Source: Mucilaginibacter sp. (GTDB lineage Bacteria; Bacteroidota; Bacteroidia; Sphingobacteriales; Sphingobacteriaceae). Taken from it: a stretch of DNA of 64,000 nt. The translations under genes and the position numbers were made by a program. Below, in pieces: positions 51,098 through 59,965 of the stretch (its first letter is position 1; the number at the start of each line of letters is the position of its first letter). Location: contig JAUCSE010000089.1 of the NCBI GenBank assembly GCA_030445275.1, forward strand, positions 62,001 to 126,000, read 5' to 3'. Below the pieces are notes generated by a model, which made no database searches, was not told where the DNA came from, and worked only from the letters and a program-made list of their open reading frames with translations.

Positions 51098-53536
51098 TCA
51101 TTTCTTAATCACCCCTAAATAATCCCTTAAATAACTGCATTCATTTACGGCCAGTTTATAATAAGCTGTTTTTGAATAACCCTTTTCCAGCTCTGCAAAG
51201 TAGGGGTTGCGCCTTACGGCTTTATCATAATCTTTTTCGGCACCCTTGAACTTCGTATAGTTGTAACTCCGGTAATCATCGATATAAGATGGCAGTTTTA
51301 TTTGCTTTTGTTTGCATTTGGCTGCCATAAAAGTACATTTTGCCTTAAACTCCGCATTGGTACTTAATTGCCTTGCTTTTAAAAAGTATTTTTCGGCATT
51401 AGTAGTTTTTATATAATCGGTGTCATAATAATACAACGATGAACGGCCATAATCTGTTGATGACCAATTATAACTGATTAAATACCAAGCATTACCATAG
51501 GTGGATGTGTTATACAAGGCTGTTCCCATTGTAAAATAATATACTGATGCATTTTTAGGATCGGCCTTTATCCGCTTCTGAAAACCGGCCATAGCTTGCG
51601 CGAATTGTCGTTTATTGTATCCCTCATAATACCCCTTCGATTCATCGCCCCTGAGGTACACTTTGGGGTAATCAAGCAATTGGCTGATAAAGGGATCGGC
51701 GCTGTCTGATTGATCATCATAATAATTGGTTGGGTACTTGTTTAATCCTTTTGCGCTTACCACATTTAGTGCAACAGCAGCCGCGGCATACTTATGCTCG
51801 CGCAAATATGCCGTACCTAACAACTCATAAAGTTCATCATTGCCATAATGCCCCAACTTTTGTGTTAAAAAATGTAGATAGGGACTGGTTGGGGGCACCT
51901 TTTTCCAGCTAACTATTTTATTTAATGCCCCTGAATGAAGATAGTTTTGCCAAAAGTTGGTTGTCTGGTAGCTGGCCTCAGTAACTTTGCTTACTGTTGC
52001 ATCACCCTGTAACATGGCAAGAGCCGCTTTGCTGGTATCACCTTGTTTTAAATAAGCAGGCGCCATTATTTCCTGGTAAAAATTGCGGGCCGTTATGGAA
52101 AATGGCGACAAACCATAAGAGCCCAAGTTATACGATGTGCTGTCTTTTACCTCGTGTACTACTTTTTCGTTTAGCCATTTTAATGATGGCAGTAATGTGG
52201 CCTCGTTTACTTCATTGTATTGCTGCATGCCTTGCGCGGTTAGCAGTAGCTGTATAATTTGTTTCTGATCGTTAAATTTTGAACTTAGCTTTTCGCTGTT
52301 CAGCGCTGTCAGGTATTCAAGCCCGGCTTTGGTATCTTTTTGCATCCATGACAAATACGCCTGTGCAAGGTTGCCTAAATTATATTCGGGATATTTTTTA
52401 TCCGCTATTAGTTTTTGGCAAAAGCTTCTAAGCTGTTTAATATGATTCAGAGCTTTATTCATACTGCTATCGGGCAGGTTGCCATAGTAATTAACTATTG
52501 TTGAGTTTGGGATCAATGTTCGGCTCAGATACTGATCTTCCAGCTTATTGATCTCGCGAATGAGCAGCACACCCACCATATCTGAAGATGGCTCATAATC
52601 ATAAACTTCTTTTAATGAATTGATATTAAAATCAGAATCATTAAAGCCGTCAATGGCATGAATAACCGCTTTCTCGTTTTTATTGGCAGCCAATGCTAAA
52701 ACAGAAGACGTTTTTACTCCTATATAATTAAAATTACGGTAAGCCTGAACGCGCCTTTCGGGATATGAAGCAAATATTTTTGAAAACAGGTAGGCCGACC
52801 TCACCGTATCGCCCAGCCAACGCGATTCGCCTGCTTTTAAGGCCAGCGTCCAACCTTTTACATGGCTATCTGTTTTATAATTAACCAGGTATTTATCGTA
52901 TACATCAGCAGCTTCCTTATAATACTTCCCATAGTGCAGCAAGCGTTGGGCCTGGTATAAATACCGCAGCTTAATAAACTTGTCCTTTTCGGTATTGGCA
53001 TTGGACAAAGCCTCTTCACCGGCCTCCTTCAGCGCCGCGGTATCCATAGTTTTTGAATCCCAGGCCTCATACCTGACATTTGCAATAGGCTCAACGCCTT
53101 TAGCAAACTGGTAATAATGAAGCGCGCTTTTATTGGAGGCCAGGGATTGCAGGAAAGTGTTGCTTTTTAAACTATCGGGCAGTGGGCCTTTCCCATCTAA
53201 ATATCCATTATATAAAGCACTATCAGCATTACCTTTTAAATTATACATCGCTTTTTCAACATCTTCAGCCTTTACCGCATGACCTAAATATGTTGCCCAC
53301 TCCCTTGAGTTTAGGGTAGCCTCGCTTACCTGCTCTTCATCGTCATATAAAAAACTGTAGGACGTAAAGTAAAACGGCTTATACTCCTGCGTACGTTGTA
53401 TGTTATTATGAAAAAAAGAAACGTAATAATCAAAGGGGTCACCCTCGCCGCCGCAGGCAATATCAATGGCAATTTCGGCAAAAAAGAAAATGATTAAACT
53501 AATGGAACAGATGAGCAGTTTTTTCCAGATCTTCAT
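51098..53536 (-). CDS. Large exported helical-repeat protein, partner of a TIM-barrel-like lipoprotein
   Basis: 812 residues with one N-terminal signal/anchor (LLICSISLIIFFFAEIAIDIA). The rest is rich in helical pairs with Tyr/Leu spacing, suggesting degenerate tetratricopeptide-like repeats (for example NLKGNADSALYNGYL, AAVALNVVSAKGLNKYP and AEKYFLKARQLSTNAEFKAK). No family recognised. Its start lies 38 bp inside the preceding lipoprotein gene, which shows tight coupling between the two. Confidence 0.85.
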   Translation of the reverse strand: MKIWKKLLICSISLIIFFFAEIAIDIACGGEGDPFDYYVSFFHNNIQRTQEYKPFYFTSYSFLYDDEEQVSEATLNSREWATYLGHAVKAEDVEKAMYNLKGNADSALYNGYLDGKGPLPDSLKSNTFLQSLASNKSALHYYQFAKGVEPIANVRYEAWDSKTMDTAALKEAGEEALSNANTEKDKFIKLRYLYQAQRLLHYGKYYKEAADVYDKYLVNYKTDSHVKGWTLALKAGESRWLGDTVRSAYLFSKIFASYPERRVQAYRNFNYIGVKTSSVLALAANKNEKAVIHAIDGFNDSDFNINSLKEVYDYEPSSDMVGVLLIREINKLEDQYLSRTLIPNSTIVNYYGNLPDSSMNKALNHIKQLRSFCQKLIADKKYPEYNLGNLAQAYLSWMQKDTKAGLEYLTALNSEKLSSKFNDQKQIIQLLLTAQGMQQYNEVNEATLLPSLKWLNEKVVHEVKDSTSYNLGSYGLSPFSITARNFYQEIMAPAYLKQGDTSKAALAMLQGDATVSKVTEASYQTTNFWQNYLHSGALNKIVSWKKVPPTSPYLHFLTQKLGHYGNDELYELLGTAYLREHKYAAAAVALNVVSAKGLNKYPTNYYDDQSDSADPFISQLLDYPKVYLRGDESKGYYEGYNKRQFAQAMAGFQKRIKADPKNASVYYFTMGTALYNTSTYGNAWYLISYNWSSTDYGRSSLYYYDTDYIKTTNAEKYFLKARQLSTNAEFKAKCTFMAAKCKQKQIKLPSYIDDYRSYNYTKFKGAEKDYDKAVRRNPYFAELEKGYSKTAYYKLAVNECSYLRDYLGVIKK

Positions 53537-54548
53537 AGGTATAGGTTTTTATAATAGCTTCGTCCAGATGAAAGTAAATAATATTCAGGGTGTCTGCTTT
53601 AATCAGCGGTGATAAATATCCGGCTGCCGCCTGCATATTCTTTGCCGAAATATCCTCCCAGCGTATTTCATCGTTTGCTTTCAACCCGTACGCAGGCAAA
53701 TTTGTTTTAGCTGTGTAAAAATTATTTCCATTGATGGTAAACTGTGCCGTATCATTAAGATCGGCAAGGTGCACCCTTTTAGAAATCCCGATATACTGCT
53801 GATCACGAAAAGCAACTGCCCAGCTAAAAAGGGGCAAGCCAACATCAACCGGTATAGGATAAGCTTTCACATTATCGCCCAGGTACTTTTTCAGCTCGCT
53901 CATATCAAGTATGGAGTTTTGCCGCCCGTATTTGCGCAAATTGCCCATATTGTAACACATCAACATAACACGATTAACTGGGGGTATTCCGCTCCCTTTT
54001 TGATTCTTTATTTGATGAAGCCTTAATGTGGCAGAGATTGTCTTTGTTTTTAACTCTTTTACCTGGCGCAATTGCCCGAGCAGGTAAAAATAGCTTTCGC
54101 GGGTTGACGCTGTCCAGTCGCAATCAATCTGGAGTTCGTTAAACGAGGTTTTACCAGCCTGCTGCACTTTGCCATTTACAAAACGGACAATATTGCGGGC
54201 AAGGACATCAAGCTGCGACCGGCTGGTGGTTTTTAATATATTATTTACAATAAACACAACGGGGACAATTTCAACCGTGTCAGGCAATTTATCCTGAAAG
54301 TTTATGGGCGACACAGGAATGGGGATTGCACCGCTTTCGTCCATATCCACATCCATCATACGTACATAGAGCTTGCGTGCATGAAAATGACTTAACCAGG
54401 CCGCTTCTGTTTTATTGGCTTTATAAACGGTTTTCCAGTAATAAAACGAGGTGTTTACTACGCGATCATGACGGCGGCAAGAGGATATTGTGGAGCAAAG
54501 AATAAGGACAAAAAGAGCAAGGAGTGAAGCTTTATAACGATTTTTCAT
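53499..54548 (-). CDS. Lipoprotein with possible TIM-barrel fold, coupled to the 812-residue protein
   Basis: 349 residues with lipoprotein signal (STISSC, Cys24). The mature part has strand-helix alternation with acidic ends: LYVRMMDVDMDESGA, ELQIDCDWTASTRESYFYLLGQLRQ, RVMLMCYNMGNL and NIIYFHLDEA. This is reminiscent of polysaccharide-active TIM barrels (DUF3142-like), but that is my inference. The stop lies 38 bp inside the next gene, a long overlap, so the pair is probably translated together. Confidence 0.82.
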   Translation of the reverse strand: MKNRYKASLLALFVLILCSTISSCRRHDRVVNTSFYYWKTVYKANKTEAAWLSHFHARKLYVRMMDVDMDESGAIPIPVSPINFQDKLPDTVEIVPVVFIVNNILKTTSRSQLDVLARNIVRFVNGKVQQAGKTSFNELQIDCDWTASTRESYFYLLGQLRQVKELKTKTISATLRLHQIKNQKGSGIPPVNRVMLMCYNMGNLRKYGRQNSILDMSELKKYLGDNVKAYPIPVDVGLPLFSWAVAFRDQQYIGISKRVHLADLNDTAQFTINGNNFYTAKTNLPAYGLKANDEIRWEDISAKNMQAAAGYLSPLIKADTLNIIYFHLDEAIIKTYTYEDLEKTAHLFH

Positions 54549-54586
54549 CCTTATCTTTTTAAAACGATGTTCTTTGTCTTTGCTCC
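54492..54586. repeat. GGAGCAAAG inverted repeat running into a signal-peptide coding region
   Basis: GGAGCAAAG (54492-54500, inside the lipoprotein's first codons) is the complement of CTTTGCTCC (54578-54586, intergenic). Related GGAGCAAAGA words occur at about 49701 and 60051, so this is a dispersed iterated-word family. Confidence 0.5.
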
Positions 54587-54601
54587 TAAAAGTCCTTTAT
54601 C

Positions 54602-55837
54602 TTAATCCAAAGCCGCTTTAAAATCAGCCATCAGATCTTCCAGATCTTCGATACCTATTGACAGGCGGATCATGGTTTCGGGGATACCCATTTCGGCTCT
54701 TTTCTCGGCACCTAATTCAAAAAATATGGTTTGGGCCACCGGTATGGCAAGGGTGCGGGTATCGCCCAGGTTACTTGATTTTACAACCAGTTTCAGTTTA
54801 TTTAAAAAGGCAAGGCAATCAATACTCTCATCCAACTCGATGCTCATCAATCCACCAAATTTGGCAAACAGTTTGCCGGCACGCTCATGTTGAGGATGGC
54901 TTTTTAATCCCGGGTAAAACACTTTCTTGATCAGCGGATGGCCTTCAAAATAGGTAGCCAACGCCAGCGCGTTGTTACAAGCCCGCTCTAAACGCAGGGC
55001 CAGTGTTTCTGATCCTACCGAAATAGTATGCGCCGCCTCCGGTGATAAGGTGCCACCGCCATCCCTTAATCCCTTTTTACGGATCTGGGTTAGGCCAAGC
55101 GTTTCAGGTTTCACTTGTTTTTTAAAGGTTTCAAAAATATTGGGATATACCGACCAGTTAAATAAACCGGTATCGGTAACACTACCACCCAGGGCATCGC
55201 CATGGCCACCAATATATTTGGTTAATGAATTAATAACCAGGCTGGCCTTAACATCAATAGGGTTAAACAAGTAAGGCGAGGTCATGGTATTATCAACCAC
55301 ATACAGGATACCTTTTTGCGCGCAAAGCTCGCCTATAGCATCCAAATCAGCCACTTGTGTGGCAGGGTTGGCAATGGTTTCTACAAAAACCAGCTTGGTG
55401 TTATCTTTAATTTCCTTACGTACATTTTCAACATCGGTAGCATCAACAAATGTGATGTTCAAACCCAGATCAATATAAGTTTGAAATATGCTGCGACTAT
55501 TGCCAAACAGGAACGAGCTGGCTACTATATGATCTGTATGTTTTATAAGGGCCATTACCGTTGCCGAAATTGCCGCCATACCCGTTGAAAAAGCGATAGA
55601 CGATAATCCTTTTTCCATCTGCGTAACTTTATGTTCTAAAGCGGTAACAGTGGGGTTGCCCTGGCGCGAGTAAGCATAGCCTTTTTTCTTGTTCTGAAAA
55701 ATATCAACCAGGTCCTGTACATCTTCATGCCCATAAGTTACCGAAGTGTGTATGGGTTTATGTAGTGATCCATGCTCTGGTTTGCCTAAGCGGTCGGCAT
55801 GTAAAATGGTGGTGGTAAAGCCTCTTTTAGTTGTCAT
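54602..55837 (-). CDS. Trans-sulfuration enzyme (Cys/Met PLP-dependent)
   Basis: 411 residues. PLP-binding region with Lys in NSLTKYIGGHGDALGG, the YSRQGNPTVTALE start block and GVRxSVGxED-like end (IRLSIGIEDLEDLMADF). The family includes cystathionine gamma-synthase, cystathionine gamma-lyase, methionine gamma-lyase and O-acetylhomoserine sulfhydrylase; length and GGHGDALGG cannot decide among them. It may use homoserine-derived substrate from the thr pathway encoded at 42-48 kb. Confidence 0.92.
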   Translation of the reverse strand: MTTKRGFTTTILHADRLGKPEHGSLHKPIHTSVTYGHEDVQDLVDIFQNKKKGYAYSRQGNPTVTALEHKVTQMEKGLSSIAFSTGMAAISATVMALIKHTDHIVASSFLFGNSRSIFQTYIDLGLNITFVDATDVENVRKEIKDNTKLVFVETIANPATQVADLDAIGELCAQKGILYVVDNTMTSPYLFNPIDVKASLVINSLTKYIGGHGDALGGSVTDTGLFNWSVYPNIFETFKKQVKPETLGLTQIRKKGLRDGGGTLSPEAAHTISVGSETLALRLERACNNALALATYFEGHPLIKKVFYPGLKSHPQHERAGKLFAKFGGLMSIELDESIDCLAFLNKLKLVVKSSNLGDTRTLAIPVAQTIFFELGAEKRAEMGIPETMIRLSIGIEDLEDLMADFKAALD

Positions 55838-55917
55838 TTCTATCCCTATTAATTAAAAACATAATAGCGGTTGCGAACTTAAATGTTTTTGAGCAAAAAA
55901 TATGATTTTAATTTGAG

Positions 55918-55996
55918 AACCAGGAGGTAAGAATCAAGACACAAGAACTAAAAACAAGCATCTTATATCCTGGCTCTTGTTTCTTGTTTCTAATTC
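55918..55996. repeat. Iterated-word inverted repeat (AATCAAGACACAAG type)
   Basis: The left arm (ACCAGGAGGTAAGAATCAAG) pairs with the right arm TCTTATATCCTGGCTCTTG and repeats CTTGTTTC. It lies in the divergent gap between the trans-sulfuration gene and dtd. Confidence 0.65.
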
Positions 55997-56027
55997 CCCC
56001 ATCTTGCTCCATCAAATTCTAAAACAA

Positions 56028-56486
56028 ATGAGGGCTGTATTACAACGCGTTTCTGAAGCAAGCTGCACGGTTGATGGTAAAATAACCGGCGAAATCAAAC
56101 TTGGTTTCCTGGTTTTATTGGGTATTGAAAATGACGATACCGATGATGACCTAAACTGGTTGGCTAATAAAATTGTGGGCATGCGTGTTTTTGGCGATGA
56201 AAATGATCTGATGAACAAAGCCCTGGCCGATGTGGATGGTAACATCCTGCTGATATCACAGTTTACCCTGTTTGCCCAAACAAAAAAGGGCAACCGTCCA
56301 TCATTTATCCGCGCTGCCAGACCCGATAAAGCTATACCGATGTATGAGCAAATGATAAAAATACTGGAAACCCTGACCAGTAAAAAGATAGCCACCGGCA
56401 TTTTTGGGGCCGATATGAAGATCCATTTACTGAATGATGGGCCTGTCACCGTCATCATGAACACAAAGGACAAAGACAATCATTAA
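56028..56486 (+). CDS. dtd: D-aminoacyl-tRNA deacylase
   Basis: 152 residues from the ATG at 56028, where the conserved MRAVLQRVSEASCTVDG begins; the upstream frame is repeat-derived. The cross-subunit motifs SQFTLFAQ and NDGPVT are present. It hydrolyses D-amino acids from mischarged tRNA. Followed 19 bp later by a MazG-like gene, likely one operon. Confidence 0.96.
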   Translation: MRAVLQRVSEASCTVDGKITGEIKLGFLVLLGIENDDTDDDLNWLANKIVGMRVFGDENDLMNKALADVDGNILLISQFTLFAQTKKGNRPSFIRAARPDKAIPMYEQMIKILETLTSKKIATGIFGADMKIHLLNDGPVTVIMNTKDKDNH

Positions 56487-56505
56487 AAAATAATTACAAT
56501 TAATT

Positions 56506-56832
56506 ATGGAAATTAAGGAAGCACAGCATCTTGTAGATAAATGGATAAAAACCATGGGGATCAGGTATTTTAATGAACTTACCAATACAGCTATTTTGAT
56601 GGAAGAGGTGGGCGAAGTGGCCCGCATTATGGCGAGGCAGTATGGTGAACAATCATTTAAAAAATCGGATACCGAGGTTAACCTGGCTGATGAAATGGCG
56701 GATGTGCTGTTTGTATTGATATGCCTGGCTAACCAAACCGGAATTGACCTCACGGATGCGTTGGTAAAGAATATGGAAAAGAAAAGCATCCGTGATGCCG
56801 ACCGACATAAGAATAATGAGAAACTAAAATAG
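56506..56832 (+). CDS. MazG-like nucleotide pyrophosphohydrolase
   Basis: 108 residues, single MazG module: metal-binding EEVGEVARI and DEMADVLF motifs (ExxE...ExxD pattern). Family members hydrolyse non-canonical or stress nucleotides. Shares its transcript with dtd, another quality-control enzyme. Confidence 0.93.
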   Translation: MEIKEAQHLVDKWIKTMGIRYFNELTNTAILMEEVGEVARIMARQYGEQSFKKSDTEVNLADEMADVLFVLICLANQTGIDLTDALVKNMEKKSIRDADRHKNNEKLK

Positions 56833-56880
56833 TTTATATTAAAATTATATTTCGAATCAAACAAATTAAACAGAATTTAA

Positions 56881-56910
56881 TTTGTTTGATTTAATTTTTT
56901 AATAATTTTG
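56881..56910 (+). promoter_or_regulatory. Putative promoter of the DUF4349 gene
   Basis: TTTG (56881-56884), 18-bp spacer, TAATTTTG (56903-56910), an exact TAnnTTTG match. It lies 43 bp upstream of the ATG, inside an AT-rich gap. Confidence 0.5.
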
Positions 56911-56952
56911 TAAGGCTATCTTAGTTTATTTGATAAATTAATTTGCCTTACT

Positions 56953-57831
56953 ATGAAAGTTTACCTTATTTCTATTACACTATTAATTACCTTTTCTGCT
57001 TGCAGCCATAGGGCTCCTGAAGAAATGACAATGGCTGCCGATGTTACATTAGCGCCGCCGCCCGCCCCTGCATCGATGAAACAGGCTGCTTATGGTGGCG
57101 GTAAAGCAGAAAAGTCATCGGGCAGTAATGAAACTTCTGCTAATCAAACAGCCGACACCTCCAAAAAGATCATTAAAGAGGGTGATATCCGTTTTGAAGT
57201 CGGGGATTTAAAAACTACCAAAGAAAAGATCGTTAATTCGCTAAAGAGCTTTGGCGGCTATGTTGCCGAAGAAAGTGAAACCAATAACGGTGACAATAAC
57301 CGCAAGGAATACAATTTAAAGATCCGTGTACCATCCAAAAACTTTGACCAGTTTTTGGAGACTCTCTCGGCCAATGCTGATAGGATCGATACTAAAAACA
57401 TCCGAATTAAGGATGTTACTACGGAATATATCGATATCACCACCCAGTTAAAAAATAAAAAGCTACTGGAAAACCGCTATCAGGAACTTTTGGCAAAAGC
57501 CACAAAAACTGCCGACCTTTTGGATATTGAGAACAAGCTTACCGAGATCCGAAGCGATATCGAATCGACCCAGGGGCAATTGAATTACCTGAACAAGCAA
57601 GTTGCCTACAGCTCATTGGATATTACCTTTTATACCAAACAAAGCGGACAAGTAAACAACGGAAATGAATTTGGCTACAAGCTTAAAACCTCGCTTGCCG
57701 ATGGCTGGGGCATATTGCAAAACCTCTTCTTCACTTTAATTACCTTATGGCCGGTTGCCATCATCATCGTAATTATTTATTGGCTGTTTAAAAAGTGGAG
57801 GAAGAGAAAAGGAGTGAAAAAGGGGGAATGA
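56953..57831 (+). CDS. DUF4349-domain lipoprotein with C-terminal membrane helix
   Basis: 292 residues. Lipoprotein signal (ITFSAC, Cys17), a Ser/Ala/Gln linker, then DUF4349 (about 70-245) with a coiled-coil section (TTEYIDITTQLKNKKLLENRYQELLAKA) and a membrane helix near 262-283 (ITLWPVAIIIVIIYWLF). Anchored to the envelope at both ends; function unknown. Confidence 0.92.
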   Translation: MKVYLISITLLITFSACSHRAPEEMTMAADVTLAPPPAPASMKQAAYGGGKAEKSSGSNETSANQTADTSKKIIKEGDIRFEVGDLKTTKEKIVNSLKSFGGYVAEESETNNGDNNRKEYNLKIRVPSKNFDQFLETLSANADRIDTKNIRIKDVTTEYIDITTQLKNKKLLENRYQELLAKATKTADLLDIENKLTEIRSDIESTQGQLNYLNKQVAYSSLDITFYTKQSGQVNNGNEFGYKLKTSLADGWGILQNLFFTLITLWPVAIIIVIIYWLFKKWRKRKGVKKGE

Positions 57832-57854
57832 TCGCTGCCATTATCTATCTCCGC

Positions 57855-58022
57855 ACGTCATTGCGAGGCACGAAGACAACCGACCGAAGGGAGTTCATTA
57901 ATACCAATAAAGACAAACACAACATTAATAATCCATACGCAGGCAGCTCAATTATGCAAGTTCGCTGTTTAGTCATTCGCTCTGTACAGCATAAAGATTG
58001 CTTCGTACCTCGCAATGACGTG
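57855..58022. repeat. REP/BIME-like element, long variant
   Basis: Left half GTC-ATTGC followed by ACAACCGACCGAAGGGAG and TTAATA words; right half ATTGC-TTCGTACCTC-GCAAT-GAC. Same insertion as at 37761 and 60131, with a diverged centre. Confidence 0.8.
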
Positions 58023-58054
58023 ATGGTTATATTATTTCAAAAGCAAAACCTTAC

Positions 58055-58813
58055 CTAAACCAACCTCACCAACCGCTCTCCCTGCAAAACAGGGATGGCG
58101 GTTGTAATATCTACCTGCAGGCAGAAAGCGATATCTTTTTCGATACCCAATTTTTTAAGGCGTTCGCCGTGTGATGTTTTTTTGAGGTACAGGTTAATAT
58201 CATCCTTACCCAGCTGAAAAAGATCATTGGCGGCAATAGCGGCATCATCCAGTTCAAAGCCCTCGGTTTTTAACTGTTCAATAACAGCGCCTGCAAACAG
58301 GGTATCTTCCAGGTTAAAGTTATTTTTCCAACCGGCACATACCAGTAGTATATTTTCATCCTGAGTTTTTAACCAACTGCTTAAAGCTGTAAGATTTAAA
58401 AACGACCCGATAACGATCCGTTTTGCACTGCGCGATAAATGCAGCGCGTGGGTTCCGTTGGTGGTAGTAAGCACTACGGTTTTACCGGCCACTTTTTCGG
58501 CAGTGTAGGAAAATGGCGAGTTGCCAAAATCAAACCCATCAACTACTTTTCCGTCACGTTCTGCTGCCAAAAGGTAATCCAGCCCTTTCTCTCTATACGC
58601 GGAACACTCCTCAACCTGTGATACCGGAATAATAGCCTCAGCACCGTTTTCAATACCATAACATATAGATGATGTTGCCCTGAAAATATCAATAACCACT
58701 ACAATATACTCTTCCACATTATACAGTGGCAGCAATGCGGGAGTCAGGCAAACGTGTGCACCCCGGCCTCTGCCGATTGGCGGAGAGGTTTGGTTACCAA
58801 TATTTTTAGACAT
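58055..58813 (-). CDS. comB: 2-phosphosulfolactate phosphatase
   Basis: 252 residues. The ComB fold starts at VCLTPALLPLY and contains VVVIDIFRATSSICYGIENGA and TTTNGTHAL. In methanogens it makes sulfolactate for coenzyme M; in other bacteria the role is unclear. Residues 9-18 (TSPPIGRGRG) lie between the start codon and the conserved fold and are encoded by a CCGCC/GGCGG-type repeat (58763-58790), so a repeat appears to have been taken into the reading frame. Confidence 0.9.
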   Translation of the reverse strand: MSKNIGNQTSPPIGRGRGAHVCLTPALLPLYNVEEYIVVVIDIFRATSSICYGIENGAEAIIPVSQVEECSAYREKGLDYLLAAERDGKVVDGFDFGNSPFSYTAEKVAGKTVVLTTTNGTHALHLSRSAKRIVIGSFLNLTALSSWLKTQDENILLVCAGWKNNFNLEDTLFAGAVIEQLKTEGFELDDAAIAANDLFQLGKDDINLYLKKTSHGERLKKLGIEKDIAFCLQVDITTAIPVLQGERLVRLV

Positions 58814-58853
58814 AAATTAGAATAGATGATTTAAAAGAACCCTATTTATCATT

Positions 58854-58873
58854 CCCCCGCCAGCTGGCGGGGG
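58854..58873. repeat. CCCCCGCCAG/CTGGCGGGGG palindrome
   Basis: A 20-bp perfect palindrome in the 69-bp gap between comB and gcvT. It belongs to the CCGCC-AGCT-GGCGG family. Confidence 0.8.
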
Positions 58874-58882
58874 TTAGGGGGC

Positions 58883-59965
58883 TTACGCTTTATAAAATGG
58901 TGGCTTTACAATCTTAGCCTTCACTTTATTGTCCCTTATACTGATGTATATCTCAGAACCTTCCTTAGCAAATTCAGTATTTACATAACCCAGTCCAATT
59001 GCCTTTTGTAAGGAATGGGATTGTGTTCCTGACGTTACCCTGCCTATATCATTACCATCAACATCAACAATGGGGTAGTCATGGCGCGGTATACCGCGAT
59101 CAATCATTTCAAAACCAACCAGCTTACGGCTTACACCAGCTTGTTTCTGTTGCTGCAAGGCATCAGAGTTGGTAAAATCTTTACTGAATTTAGTTACCCA
59201 ACCCAGTCCTGCTTCTAATGGCGATGTGGTATCGTCAATATCATTACCGTACAAGCAAAAACCCATTTCCAGGCGTAAAGTATCGCGGGCACCTAAACCA
59301 ATTGGTTTTATACCAAATGGCTCACCTGCTTTAAAAATAGCTTCCCAGATATGTTCGGCATGCGCGTTATCAAAATATATTTCAAAACCACCTGCACCGG
59401 TATATCCCGTTGCCGAGATCACCACGTTATCAACACCGGCAAACTTTCCTTTTTGAAAGGTATAGTATTCCATAGATACCAGATCAACGTCGGTTAAGCT
59501 TTGCAGAGCTTCTGCAGCCTTCGGACCTTGTATAGCCAGTAATGAGGTACGATCTGATATGTTTTTCATATCAACACCCCAGGTATTGTATTTTGAAATC
59601 CAGTTCCAGTCTTTTTCAATGTTCGACGCATTAACCACCAGCATATAGGTTTTTTCGTCTAACCGATAAACCAGCAGGTCATCAACAATGCCGCCGTCCT
59701 CGTTTGGTAGGCAGGAGTATTGTACCTTACCATCATACAGCTTTGAAGCATCATTGCTGGTAACCTTTTGTATCAGGTCAAGGGCATGGTCGCCTTTTAA
59801 AATGAATTCGCCCATGTGGCTTACATCAAATACGCCAACCGCTTTACGCACAGTTTCATGTTCCGCATTGATGCCTGCGTATTGTACGGGCATATTGTAA
59901 CCAGCAAAGGGCACCATTTTGGCACCTGTTTTAATATGTATATCGGTTAAGGCAGTGTTCTTCAT
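58883..59965 (-). CDS. gcvT: Glycine cleavage system T protein (aminomethyltransferase)
   Basis: 360 residues from the ATG at 59965 (MKNTALTDIHIKTGAKMVPFAGYNMPVQY), the usual start; a longer frame to 60073 has no family support. Folate-binding motifs GVFDVSHMGEF and ATGYTGAGGFEIYFDN are present. Transfers the aminomethyl carbon to tetrahydrofolate. No gcvH or gcvP in the window. Confidence 0.96.
   Translation of the reverse strand: MKNTALTDIHIKTGAKMVPFAGYNMPVQYAGINAEHETVRKAVGVFDVSHMGEFILKGDHALDLIQKVTSNDASKLYDGKVQYSCLPNEDGGIVDDLLVYRLDEKTYMLVVNASNIEKDWNWISKYNTWGVDMKNISDRTSLLAIQGPKAAEALQSLTDVDLVSMEYYTFQKGKFAGVDNVVISATGYTGAGGFEIYFDNAHAEHIWEAIFKAGEPFGIKPIGLGARDTLRLEMGFCLYGNDIDDTTSPLEAGLGWVTKFSKDFTNSDALQQQKQAGVSRKLVGFEMIDRGIPRHDYPIVDVDGNDIGRVTSGTQSHSLQKAIGLGYVNTEFAKEGSEIYISIRDNKVKAKIVKPPFYKA

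Noticed and set aside
57795..58058. A plus-strand frame past the DUF4349 stop
   Set aside because: It is made of a REP-like element and shares its start with the C-terminal codons of DUF4349.
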